Below are positions 43,043 through 53,716 of a DNA stretch of 64,000 nucleotides, one piece after another. This DNA comes from Schistocerca nitens (lineage: Eukaryota > Arthropoda > Insecta > Orthoptera > Acrididae): the NCBI RefSeq assembly GCF_023898315.1, contig NC_064622.1:275023503-275087502 (forward strand), in the 5' to 3' direction. How positions within the stretch are numbered: position 1 is the stretch's first letter; every line of letters starts with the position of its first letter. Both the position numbers and the translations under genes were made by a program. The notes beneath the pieces are model-generated. The model did no database searches. It was not told the origin of the DNA and saw only the letters and a list, made by a program, of their open reading frames with translations.

Positions 43043-44330
43043 TTATAGTATCTGTGTTCGTTTTAGTAGTGTGTTCTGCCGATCATCATTATCAAGCCAG
43101 AAATTGCTTCTGTCACAATAATTGTTTCGGTCTTGCCAGTGTGAATCATACGGATGGTGCCTGTTCTGTCGGCTGTAATTCTCTCTGTGATAATGAGGTT
43201 TGTGAAAGCGTTCGTCATTTCTATGATCGTATTGCGGAAATAAATGTCGCGAATCGCGACATCTGTTGTCGTGTTTTCTAATGATACCGTTATCGGTGTC
43301 TACTTCTAGTAATTGTAGCAAACCTTGGAAAGCATATAGATGGTCCTTACATCTTCCTGCTGATATTACATGACGCAAATGAAACAATTTTTGTTAGGCA
43401 AATGTGTGTCAACTGAAACGGATCGTATTGGTTTGCGAGATATTCGTTAAACTTGGATTCATCAAAATTTTTCATCATTATTATACTACACTTTACAGCC
43501 TGCGACCAATACGCACGCAGGAAAGCGTTGTAAAAATCATCTTCGCTTTGACAATTTCTGATTACAGACTATGTCCTCACGGCTGGCTCGCTTTTGAGTT
43601 ATCCGCACATGAATTATAGGTTGTGGCCTAAAGTCCAATTTGGTGGTGGTGAAAACAAAACTTGACCCAGGTAGGCTTGCGGTCGGATATCGTTACTAAG
43701 GCTTCGAAAAGTTTAGAATTTAAAAACAGTGAGAAAGTTCTAGTAATCAAAACTGACGTTTCAGTGAGAGCCGGAAGTTCTCTACTGCGCCTTACGGCTC
43801 CTATCATGTCCAGGGGAAACGTTTGGTTCCCTGGGACAGTCACCAAGACGTCACAAACTGGTATTTTCATCACAAGTTACTGATCGTGGGTGTGAGTGTG
43901 AAAGTGCGAAGTCATTGGTGTCGTCATTACAGTTTAGTTTGGAATCGATACGTGTCAACTGCCCTCGCATGTTATTTATGTCCTTTTTCTGGTGTTGATT
44001 GACTTTAGTTTGACTTTCTTTAAAATTCTTACGTGCCTGATATTCTGTTGTGACTAAGAATGGTACAGGAAGTGTGACATCAGTATCAATGTCTGTGGAC
44101 AAATTTGTCATCTTTTTCGTCAAACCTTCGACATTCTTTGTTAACATACTAAGTTGTTCTTTTTGTTCAGTTTTAATGCGTCTACCTGTTCACTAACAGT
44201 TTCAACAGTGATATTACGGTGGTCGTGATGTTCTGTGTGTTGCGAGACTACTGCACTCGGAAACGTGGCATTTATTATTGTGAGTAACTCTTCTTATCGT
44301 TCTGCTATTTTGTCGGAAACTGACATTCTG
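43043..44330 (-). pseudogene. gag-like fossil of an LTR retrotransposon
   Basis: The minus strand starts near an ATG at about 44327 (MSVSDKIAER) and reads through a coiled-coil-like stretch (43851-44147) with several stops. The tail at 43043-43387 is rich in His, Asn and Arg (NDERFHKPHYHRENYSRQN). No CCHC zinc knuckle is visible. The tail style resembles the gag at 57248-59198. Assignment as gag rests on composition and position upstream of an integrase fragment in the same orientation. Confidence 0.5.
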
Positions 44331-44351
44331 AGCCCGTGGCTGCGTACGAAA

Positions 44352-44880
44352 TATAGGTTGACTCTTACATAGAAGACAACAGGAGGCACCCAATTTTTAC
44401 AATGCTATTTATTTTTTGAAATGGCACCGACAGCAGTTTCGAACCGAAAGGTCCATCTTTAGACAACCAGCTCACCTTAAGATACATTTTACATTAGCTT
44501 TCACTTTTTATTTCCTCAACTGTCGAAATTTCCTTGGGGTGGTGGTGCCCTACAATCGAAACAAAAAGTGAGACGATGTCTTTCAACTTTAATTCCGCCG
44601 CAAAACGATTTTAAGTGATGTAAACTAATTATTAAAGGGATGATATTTTCGTTACTTACGATGAAAAATCCGCGCCATTACGTCCAGTCCCGACCTGCTT
44701 GTGACCATGCAGCAGCGAAAACAGTATGATGCACTTTTTATTTGTATATGTATACGCGTGACCTGAAGCACCACTCAAACACGAAGAAGTTTCAAAACAG
44801 GGAAGTCTGTATACAAAGATGGCGATATTACTACCATCACAGTGCCAAAGACTTCCACTCCCAGAGATATTTAGATTTAT
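44352..44880 (-). repeat. left arm of a large inverted repeat
   Basis: The reverse complement of this arm matches 47556-48052 over most of its length, e.g. gtttgagtggtgcttcag, aagtgcatcatac, tttacatcacttaaaatcgt, gggcaccaccacccca and aaagctaatgtaaaatgtat. The outer ends are tataggtt and aacctata. A hammerhead-like core lies near the outer end. Confidence 0.85.
44436..44462 (-). ncRNA. hammerhead-like core, left arm
   Basis: Minus strand order: CUAAAGA, then a 5-bp stem (GGACC at 44450-44454 with GGUUC at 44441-44445), then GAAAC. One mismatch to CUGANGA. The opposite arm supplies CUGAAGA exactly, so the ancestral core was probably a full match. Stems I and III not established. Confidence 0.4.
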
Positions 44881-45127
44881 ATAAACACACCAAAAAAAGT
44901 TTTGCGTCACCCCGGTTCCAAGAACTCCTGAAGATATATGTTGACTGTGGATATTGTATGACAGATACAGTCCCTTTGACTGTTCAGAGATGTCACTAAA
45001 CCCGCCGAAAAATGTAAACAACCATTCATGCGCAGCGTCTATTAGACGGAGGGGGTCTGACAGCCGATCACTTCCAGTCACTCACCCAGGAAGGAGGTAC
45101 TAGGCTCGTGTAGCCTTTAGTTTAACC

Positions 45128-46160
45128 ATGCCTAGATGGCCAGTACCTCGGTTCTATCGCGTCCGCGTTCTTACTTTGTGCCAGGAAGGGCTCTTAGCAA
45201 GGAAAGTGTCCAGGCGTCTCGGATTGAACCAAAGTGTGTTGTTCGAACATGGAGGAAATAGACAGGAACTGTCGATGACATGCCTCGCTCGGGCCACCCA
45301 AGGGCTACTACTGCAGTGGATGAATGCTACCTACGGGTTATGGCTCGGAGGAACCCTGACAGCAAATCCACCATGTTGAATGATGCTTTTCGTGCAGCCA
45401 CAGGACGTCGTGTTACGAGTAAAACTGTGCGCAATAGGCAGCATGATGCGCAACTTCACTCCACGCGTCCATGGCGAGGTCCATTTTTGCAACCACGACG
45501 CCATGCAGCGCGGTACAGATCGGCCCAACAACATGCCTAATGCACCACTTAGGATTAGCATCACGTTCTCTTCACCGATGAGTGTCGTATATGACTTCTA
45601 CCAGACAACCGTCGGAGACATGTTTGAAGGCAGCCCGGTCAGGTGAACGCCTTAGACACACTGTCCAGCGAGTGCAGCAAGGTCGAGGCTCCCTTATGTT
45701 TGTGGGTTGCATTGTGTAGGCCGACGTACGCCGCTGGTGGTCATGGAAGGGACCGTAACGGATGTACGATACGTGAATGCGATCTTCCGACGGATAGTGC
45801 AACCAGATCGGCAGCATATTGGCGACGCATTCGTCTTCATAGACGACAATTCGCGCATCCATTGTGCATTTCTTGTGAATGACTTCCTTCAGGATAACGA
45901 CATCGCTCGACTAGAGTGGCCAGCATATTCTCCACACATTAACCCTATCGAACATGCCTGCGATAGATTGAAAAGGGCTGTTTATGGGCGACGTGACCCA
46001 CCAACCACTCTGAGAGATCTACGGCGAATCGCCGTTGAGGAGTGGGACAATCTGGCCAAACAGTGCCCTGATGAACTTGTGGATAGTAAGCCACGACGAA
46101 TACAGGCATGCATCAGTGCAAGAGAGTGTGCTACTGGTATTTGGGTACCGGACTGTATAG
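45128..46160 (+). pseudogene. Tc1-like transposase (DD34E), frameshifted
   Basis: Starts MPRWPVPRFYRVRVLTLCQE at 45128. The helix-turn-helix region is spread over two frames to 45540. The catalytic region is open at 45707-46237 with DDNSRIHCA (second D, GAC at 45845) and NPIEHACDRLKR (E, GAA at 45950), 34 residues apart. The C-terminus has the usual TLRDLRRIAVEEWDNL. At least two frame changes. Inactive. Confidence 0.85.
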
Positions 46161-46247
46161 CAATCTGGACCACCACCTCTGATGATCTCGCTGTATGGTG
46201 GTACAACATGCAATGTGTGGTTATCATGAGCCAATAAAAGGGCGGAA

Positions 46248-46300
46248 GTTTTGCATCACCTCGGTTCCGAGAGTTCCGGAACCGAGGTGATGCAAAACCT
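46248..46300. repeat. perfect-type palindrome from duplicated terminal motif
   Basis: The motif gcatcacctcggttccg is followed by agagtt and the reverse complement cggaaccgaggtgatgc. It can form a strong hairpin. It is the right terminal repeat of the Tc1-like element preceded by an inverted copy of itself. Confidence 0.85.
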
Positions 46301-46336
46301 TTTTTGATGTGTGTATATGTATGTGATAATAGGAAT

Positions 46337-47383
46337 GGCCTTGTAACATCAACCAAAACGGCCTTGCTGTGCTGGTACTGCGAACGGCTGAAAGCAAGGG
46401 GAAACTACAGCCGTAATTTTTCCCGAGGACATGCAGCTTTACTGTATGATTAAATGATGATGGCGTCCTCTTGGGTAAAATATTCCGGAGGTAAAATAGT
46501 CCCCCATTCGGATCTCCGGGCGGGGACTACTCAAGAAGACGTCGTTATCAGGAGAAAGAAAACTGGTGTTATACGGATCGGAGCGTGGAAACTTTGAGGT
46601 TCGCCGATGACATTGTAATTCTGTCAGAGACAGCAAAGGACTTGGAAGAGCAGTTGAACGGAATGGACAGTGTCTTGAAAGGAGGATATAAGATGAACAT
46701 CAACAAAAGCAAAACGAGGATAATGGAATATAGTCAAATTAAATCGGGTGATGCTGAGGGAATTAGATTAGGAAATGAGACACTTAAAGTAGTAAAGGAG
46801 TTTTGCTATTTAGGGAGTAAAATAACTGATGATGGTCGAAGTAGAGAGAATATAAAATGTAGACTGGCAATGGCAAGGAAATCGTTTCTGAAGAAGAGAA
46901 ATTTGTTAACATCGAGTATAGATTTAAGTGTCAGGAAGTCGTTTCTGAAAGTATTTGTATGGAGTGTGGCCATGTATGGAAGTGAAACATGGACGATAAC
47001 CAGTTTGGACAAGAAGAGAATAGAAGCTTTCGAAATGTGGTGCTACAGAAGAATGCTGAAGATAAGGTGGGTAGATCACGTAACTAATGAGGAGGTATTG
47101 AATAGGATTGGGGAGAAGAGAAGTTTGTGGCACAACTTGACTAGAAGAAGGGATCGGTTGGTAGGACATGTTTTGAGGCATCAAGGGATCACAAATTTAG
47201 CATTGGAGGGCAGCGTGGAGGGTAAAAATCGTAGAGGGAGACCAAGAGATGAATACACTAAGCAGATTCAGAAGGATGTAGGTTGCAGTAGGTACTGGGA
47301 GATGAAGAAGCTTGCACAGGATAGAGTAGCATGGAGAGCTGCATCAAACTAGTCTCACGACTGAAGACCACAACAACAATAAC
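46337..47383 (+). mobile_element. internally deleted LINE with 9-bp TSD
   Basis: Flanked by aataggaat at 46328-46336 and 47384-47392. The 5' part (46337 to about 46590) is leader sequence; it joins directly to the catalytic part of reverse transcriptase, so the endonuclease and the RT N-terminus are deleted. The 3' end finishes with a caacaacaat-type microsatellite. I remember this family with a longer ORF, so deletion is an inference. Probably RTE-like. Confidence 0.8.
46585..47352 (+). pseudogene. C-terminal reverse transcriptase fragment of a LINE, 255 codons open
   Basis: Begins at the catalytic box LRFADDIVILSE, continues with KMNINKSKTRIM, VVKEFCYLGSKITDDGRS, WSVAMYGSETWTI, FEMWCYRRMLKIRWVDHVTN, RRDRLVGHVLRH and GRPRDEYTKQI to the stop. 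The upstream fingers and palm blocks and the endonuclease are absent. The remaining frame is uninterrupted. Not functional alone, but well preserved. Confidence 0.85.
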
Positions 47384-47555
47384 AATAGGAATTTACAAAT
47401 TACTAATATTCCCGTACTTACTATTTATATTAAAAGAGAACTGATTAAAATTAAGATAAACAAATGAAGCAGTCAGTTTATTATAAAGTGTTTTAATACA
47501 AATAGTAAGAATGGGAACATTAGTAACCTGTTAATTTCTGTTGTCACATACAGGT

Positions 47556-48052
47556 ACATATATCGAAATATCTATGAGAGTGTAAGTCTTTGGCATTGTT
47601 ATGGTTGTAATATTGTCATCTTTGTATACATATTTCCATGGGTGAAACTTCTTGGTGTTTGAGTGGTGCTTCAGATTGTGTGTATACATACACATAAAAA
47701 AGTGCATCATACAGTTTTCGCTGCTTCGTGATCATAAGTAGTCAACACTGGAACGTAATGGTGCAGATTTTTCGTCGTAAGTAATCAAAACATGCCCCCG
47801 TTAATAATTTGTTTACATCACTTAAAATCGTTGTGAGGCACAATTAAAGTTTAGGGCACCACCACCCCAAGAAAATTTCATCCGTTGAGAAAACAAAAAA
47901 TGAAAGCTAATGTAAAATGTATCTTAACGTGGAGTAGCCGTCTGAAGATGAACCCGTTGCTTCGAAGCCGGTAACGGCGCTCTTTAAATAAATAAATGGC
48001 ATTGTAAAAAGTGGCTTGTTGCTGTTATCTTCTGTGTAAAAATAAACCTATA
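47556..48052 (+). repeat. right arm of a large inverted repeat
   Basis: Inverted partner of 44352-44880. The ends align at aacctata (48045-48052). Arms differ by point changes and small indels (notably a deletion relative to the left arm near 47848), so the structure is not recent. After removing the inserted Tc1 and LINE the spacer between the arms would be about 190 bp. Confidence 0.85.
47942..47968 (+). ncRNA. hammerhead-like core, right arm
   Basis: CUGAAGA at 47942-47948, then GAACC (47950-47954) pairing with GCUUC (47959-47963, with imperfect pairs), then GAAGC where GAAAC is expected. It mirrors the left-arm motif. One change in the conserved GAAA would abolish catalysis in this copy. 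Confidence 0.4.
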
Positions 48053-48094
48053 CTTTATCGTTCTGTTGTGAGGTTTGTTTTTCGGTTTTAATCG

Positions 48095-48300
48095 GATTTA
48101 TTTCATTACTTTAAATTCAGCATTTCCCTTAGATATAGTTTTATTTCACGGCACTGATACCATCGTAACACAGGGCCGACCAACAATCAGTACCGCTCAG
48201 CACCTGAACACGATATCTAAAGTGTAAGTTACAAAAGGAAAGTGTTTTTGAAAAAAGAATATTCAACATTTTCATTTACAGATAAATTTTTGTAGGAAGC
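48095..48300 (-). repeat. dispersed repeat, copy 2 (partner at 37257-37460)
   Basis: On the minus strand shares gtaagctt, aaatgaaaatg, ttttttcaaaa, ggtgctgagc and gtgaaataaaact with the other copy in the same order. Unknown family. Confidence 0.55.
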
Positions 48301-49796
48301 TTACACATGTCGCCTTTATTCGCCTAGGATAGTTCTCGGGTTTTTTTGTGAGTGTGCTTCTACTGGAACACAGGCTCCCAAATGCAAATCAACCCTACAC
48401 TTGTATTTACTAACATTTGTGTTTCTCTTTCAGCTATTTGAATTTTATTGTCATTTTTGTGAGTGATTATATTTTTTTTCGTCCAAAGATTTTTAATGTG
48501 AAGATCTTTGTTACAAAGGTACATAATAGTACATACCACAGGAAATATTTCAATGTGACTTAATTTTTTTCGAAGATATTTCTATTGCATAAATGATTTC
48601 ATTAGTTTCGGTTGCTCCTCGCTTCCCTTACGTACAGGAAGTTAAGGTGCGAAAGCACTAATCTCCCCTCTCTTGATACCGAGTACACCCCACTACAATG
48701 ACCTAAACGTCTGTAGTTCTGAACTCCTAACGGTGACTTGTGCGAACTGCTCGTGATCGGAAAACCTAAACTGTTCCGATTGTTCTCTTAGTTCAGTTCA
48801 GGCTCCAGTCCTGAACTGGGCGAACTGCGGCAGATCGGAAGACTGAATCTGTTCAGTTAGTTGACCTAGATCAGTCAGTTTCCAGTACCGATCCTCCCCT
48901 ACCGAGGCCGTTCTTGAAACTTACTACGTATTTTAGTTACTTTTTTACGCCTTATTTACCCGTATCTAAATATTTCTTTCCCACATTAAGAATTACATTT
49001 TGTGAAGTATTAAATAGGACAAAATTTTTACGTTTTCCAGGAAAAGTAGGTAAATGCTCTTGTTGACGATGGGAATAATTTAATCTTTAGTGGTTCCTAC
49101 TATCCAGGTTCCAAAGTAAAAAGGTTTGGGTAGAAACTGAAAGAGCTCAGAGAAGGTTCTATGTACAAAAAAAAGTTCTTAGAAACAGGCGAGCTGGGTT
49201 TGTTCCTAAAGGTCATTCAGTTTCTATAGGCAATACAATTTTGCTTCTGATTTATTAGTTTAAGACTGTTCCTCTTTATTAGTGCCCTTGTTTTTTTGTT
49301 ACTTTCACGATAAAAACGAATTATGCTCTGTAGTTCGTTTGTACTAGTTTATCGAACTATTTCAATGATAAGAACTATCTCAGAAGATGCCGTTCCGTAA
49401 AAAGAACGACTTTTCCCATCACTGCTTTTAAAGTGGTTGTATGCTGTTTAAATGAAAAGACTGACTTAACAATCGCTACCTCTGATTCATTAGATGCATA
49501 ATATTAAAATTTCCAATAGAAGAAATGAGCCTGTGTAACTCATCTGAAAGATTTTACATATGGTCCAGGTAATTGTCGACATAATGAAAGCATACTGTAA
49601 TATCGTTGCCTGCCGACCACAATATCGATAGTCGCCTCTCTTTCGTGAGCGGAGCGTGGCGTACGTGTCTGTGTATGTGTAGTGCCAGAGTCGCGGCCTG
49701 CATAAACGCAAATTGCTCCACTTTGGTGAAAAACGGAAAAAAACGTTCACCACAAAAGCTATGTTTTACAGCAGTTTCAACAGTATCAGTCATACA
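48301..49796. other. unassigned AT-rich region
   Basis: No gene is recognised. Near 48720-48890 there are two degenerate direct repeats containing gcgaactgc and gatcggaa followed by ctgttc. No other structure is visible. Confidence 0.35.
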
Positions 49797-49927
49797 CTGT
49801 AGTGCCAAAGAAACGGATATAGGCATGCGTATCCAAGTTCAGGTAGAATACAGCACTGCGGTCGACAACGCCTATGGCAGACAACAAGTGTCTGGCGCAG
49901 TTGTTAGATCGGTTTCTGCTGCTACAA

Positions 49928-51660
49928 TGGCAGGTTATCAAGATTTAAGTGAGTTTGAACATGGTGTTATAGCGGCGCACGAACGATGGGACACAGTATC
50001 TCCGAGGTAGCGATGAAGTCGGGATTTTATCGTACGACCATTTCACGAGAGTACCGTGAATATCAGGAATCCGGTAAAACATCAAATCTCTGACATTGCT
50101 AGGGCCGGAATAAGATCCTTCAAGAACGAGACCAACGACGACTGAATACAATCGTACAATGTGTCAGAAGTGTAGCCCTTCCGCAAATTGCTGCAGATTT
50201 CAATGTTGAGCCATCGACAAGTGTCAGCGTGTGAACCTTTCAACGAAACACCATCTATATGGGCTATCGGAGCCGGAGGCTCACTCGTGTATCCTTGATG
50301 ACTGCCGACACAAAGCTTTACACCTCGCCCGGGCCCGTCAACACCGACATTGGATTGTTGATGACTGGAAACATGTTACCTGGTCGGACGAGTCTCGTTT
50401 CAAATTGTATCGAGCTGATGGCCGTGTACGGGTTTGGACACAATATCATGAATCCATAGACCCTGCATGTCAGCAGGGGACTGTTAAAGCTGGTGGAGGC
50501 TCTGTAACAGTGTGGGGCGTGTGCAGTTGGAGTGATATGGGACCCCTGATACGTCTAGATACGACTCTGACAGATGACACGTACTTAATCATCCTGTCTG
50601 ATCACCTGCATCCATTAATGTCCATTGTGCATTCCGACGGACTTGGGCAACTGCAGTAGGACAATTCGACATCCCACACGTCCAGAATTGCTACAGAGTA
50701 GCTCCAGGAACACTCTTCTGAGTTTAAACACTACCGTTGGCCACCAAGCTTCCCAGACATTGTATGCGATGTATGCGCTGCCTGCAACAGGCAAGACTTA
50801 GGAGAGTCTCTGACCAGAGAGCAGTATGTAGTTAGTTGTTGCTTGTCGCTAGTCGGCAGCAGTAGTCTGTAGTAGTCTGCGTGAGTCGGCAGTAGTCGAC
50901 GGGAGTCGGCGCGTGTCTGCGCTTGTGTGCAGTCTGCTCTGGTCGGGACGCTGGAGGATGAGTATTATTGTAGAAGGTAAAGAAGCAGCCTAGCGCATAT
51001 CTAATAATGTATGTCAACTGTCATTTCTTTTAAAAAATGACCCAATAATAATTTTTATAATATAAAGTAATTTTTTGAAAAAAAAAAGCATTCATTTCAA
51101 TTTAAAGATTTTATTCAATGGATTATCTTTCCTTTCATGAATCACAAAGCATAGGCCAGCATTGCACGGAGCTGTACCGAAAAATTTTTATGTAAGAGCA
51201 GATATATTCGCAGTTTTTATTGAGGTAAGAATTTTTGCTTTTTTCATTCAGAATACAGGGCCGAGGCGCAGCGCTGCTGTCGTTATAAAATTTACCAGGT
51301 TACTGAATTTTTTATTATTTTTGTGTTTAGGAATTTTTCTGTTTCGAACTTAACATTAAATGAGAAAAGAATTTTGTGGGAACATTAAATGTGAATGCAT
51401 TTCTGCACAGAGATTATAAATGGGAGCCAATTTTGTTCAGAAGTAACAATATTTAAAAATTCAATTTTTATTATTATTTCCGTGGGGAGTTTACATCTGG
51501 TTCATTATAATTTTTTTTTTAAATAATTTTGCGGGGAGGTTACAACATGAACATTATTGAGCATAGCTGGGATACCTTGCAACGTACTGTTCAGAAGATA
51601 TCTCCACCGTCTCGTACTGTTACGGCTTTATGGACAGCCCTGCAGGATTGATGGTGTCAC
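49928..51660 (+). pseudogene. DD36E transposase, frameshifted and split
   Basis: Reads MAGYQDLSEFEHGVIAAHER at 49928, then after frame changes a 142-codon piece (50231-50659) with WIVDDWKHVTWSDESRFKLY (first catalytic D) and VTVWGVCSWSDMGPLIR. The second D is in QDNSTSHTSR (about 50658). The LTR cuts in before the glutamate; MNIIEHSWDTLQRTVQKIS resumes at 51547. Inactive. Confidence 0.8.
50761..51544. mobile_element. solo LTR with 4-bp TSD
   Basis: Starts TGTATGCG and ends GGTTACA (TG...CA). Flanked by acat at 50757-50760 and 51545-51548. The length is 784 bp. No internal retroviral-type genes are present, so it is the product of recombination between two LTRs. A diverged relative is at 27438-27986. 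The interrupted Tc1-like element gives an independent check of both junctions. Orientation relative to the lost genes is unknown. Confidence 0.92.
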
Positions 51661-51765
51661 TTTCCTCCAGCACAACTTCAGACGTCGTGTTGCGGCAGTT
51701 CTGCTTGCTCGCAGGGACCCCACAAGATATTAGGGAGGTGTACCAGTTTCTTTGCCTCATCAGTA

Positions 51766-52634
51766 TATATTATGAAAGATAACTTCTGCACTCGTATGGT
51801 GTGCCACAGAGATAGCAGTTAACGGCGATGCAACGGTTACGGAGCCAACAAACGTCGACTTGATCATCATTCAGTGAGCAATCTGACTGAAAGAGAGTTA
51901 TGATGCATGTAACTAAATTTTACAATTGGAGGAACTTTGTTCGCGTATCGTGCCCAGAGTTCAAAAGTCAGCCGCGCCGCGAAATAATTATACGTGCATT
52001 CGTAAAAATCACTAGTAGCATTGTTAGGATATTCCATGGTTAATTTAGAGAACTGTGCTGACTATTAAAACTATGTGAACACTGATTTTGTGTGACTGTG
52101 GTAGTAACCAAACAGACTAATCGGCACGACAATAAGTTTCAGAGTACTGCTAGTGGACAACGTAGCTGAAATACAAATTATAATTTAAATTCACTGTTTG
52201 ATCAAACCAGTTATGAAAAGAGCACATTATTGTGTTTTGCAGGAAGCATATATTTGTATCTTCACTGGATATTGTGGGCCTCACTGTGTAGTTGTATGCT
52301 TCCTTAAACTGCCGACAGTTGATTAACAGTTAGAGGATAAAACTTCAGTGGGCGGTTGGAGCAACAAGAAAATAAGCCCCTTGGGGAAACGGGTACGTGA
52401 GATCTAGGCACACAGTCATAAAATATTCCGGTCCACGTGCCTGCGTTGCGTAACACTGTATTGTGTGCAGCAGTTGTATATGATGTTCTCCCGAGTCTCT
52501 TACAGCAAGTAGTGTAGTATAGCGCTTCTATAGGTGCATGATCCGATGTCCTAATTCACTACCGATTACGCAGTCTAAATATGTCATAACTATACACCGC
52601 CATTGTAACTGGATAAATAAGACCAACTCCAGTT
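51766..52634. other. unassigned sequence
   Basis: No gene or known repeat recognised. Confidence 0.35.
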
Positions 52635-52644
52635 GATAAAATCT

Positions 52645-52834
52645 GCCGGCCGATGTGGCCTAGCGGTTCTAGGCACTACAGTCTGGAACCGCGCGACCGC
52701 TACGGTTGCAGGTTCGAATCCTGCCTCGGTCATGGATGTGTGTGATGTCCTTAGGTGAAGTAGGTTTAATTAGTTCTAAGTTCTAGGGGACTGATGACCT
52801 TAGAAGTTAAGTCCCATAGTGCTCAGAGCCATTT
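52645..52834 (+). mobile_element. tRNA-derived SINE, family A, with 10-bp TSD
   Basis: gataaaatct at 52635-52644 and gacaaaatct at 52835-52844 flank it. The head has gtggcctagcggttctagg and the B box; the tail ends gagccattt. Confidence 0.9.
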
Positions 52835-52849
52835 GACAAAATCTACCGT

Positions 52850-53340
52850 CTTGTAGGCATTTCACCCCCGGATATTAGATGAAGAGCGGCGGCAGATGTT
52901 GAGAAGAAAACCCAGGAAAATGATTCAGGGCCTCCCATGTCGGAAGCGAAGCATGTTGTCTTAAGCTGAAGTAGAGAAAGAGTTTTCTTCGAACAGTTGA
53001 AGCCATTACATCACCACCTACCGCTCGCCGGATAGGAGTGTGACGAAACAAGACAACTGGAAGTAATAACCAAAACTTAAAGGAAGAACCCGCTGCTGGT
53101 TTTCAGTACCCTACCAGACATGAAAGACTTTGAACAGACTGCTAACCGGAATGACGAGATGCAAACTAACCTTGAAGCGGAGGCGCTACATTACTGAAGA
53201 TGCAACCTGTGAATGTGGAGAAATTCAAGATAGTGAACACCTCTTGGCCTGCGCGAAGTTGCCTGATGCCTGCACGCTGGGGGGAAATAGTTCCAGCAAC
53301 AAAGACTATCGAATTTTGGGGGTTCAAAATTAATTTGACA
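52850..53340 (+). pseudogene. LINE C-terminal fragment with CCHC-like motif
   Basis: The open part 53130-53333 reads MNRLLTGMTRCKLTLKRR and then DATCECGEIQDSEHLLACAK. The Cys-X-Cys...His...Cys pattern is the C-terminal zinc-binding tail of Jockey/R1-type LINE reverse transcriptases. The RT itself is not present. It ends close to the DD41D element. Confidence 0.6.
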
Positions 53341-53716
53341 TGTACAAAGTCTTATGTACACAGTGTGGTCCATTGATAGTGACCGGCCCAAATTTATCAC
53401 GAAATAAGCATCAAACGAAGAAACTACAAACTCGTCTAGCTTGAAGGGGGGAAACCGGATGGCGCTATGGTTGGCCCGCTAGATGACGCTGCCATAGGTC
53501 AAACGGATACCAGCTACGTTTTTTTAAATAGGAAACCCCATTTTTATTACATATTCGCGTAGTACGTAAAGAAATATGAATGTTTTAGTCGGACCACTTT
53601 TTTCGCTTTGTGATGGATGCCGCTGTAATAGTCACAAACGTACAAGTACGTGGTATCACGTAACATTCCGCCAGTGCGGACGGTATTTGCTTCGTGATGC
53701 ATTACCCGTGTTAAAA

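Larger units (their letters stand above)
44884..46311 (+). mobile_element. Tc1-like element (DD34E) inside the fold-back spacer
   Basis: Terminal inverted repeats of about 45 bp: left begins cacaccaaaaaaagttttgc, right ends aaaaccttttttgatgtgtg. Just inside the right end the terminal motif is present twice in opposite orientations, forming a palindrome at 46248-46300. It inserted between the two arms. Confidence 0.85.
49797..51765 (+). mobile_element. Tc1-like element (DD36E), second copy, split by a solo LTR
   Basis: Homologous to 7109-8286 throughout (cgcctatggcagacaacaag, gttatcaagatttaagtgag, catttcacgagagtaccg and the right end accagtttctttgcctcat). Removing the LTR and one TSD gives about 1.18 kb, the same as the first copy. 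The transposase is broken. Confidence 0.88.
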
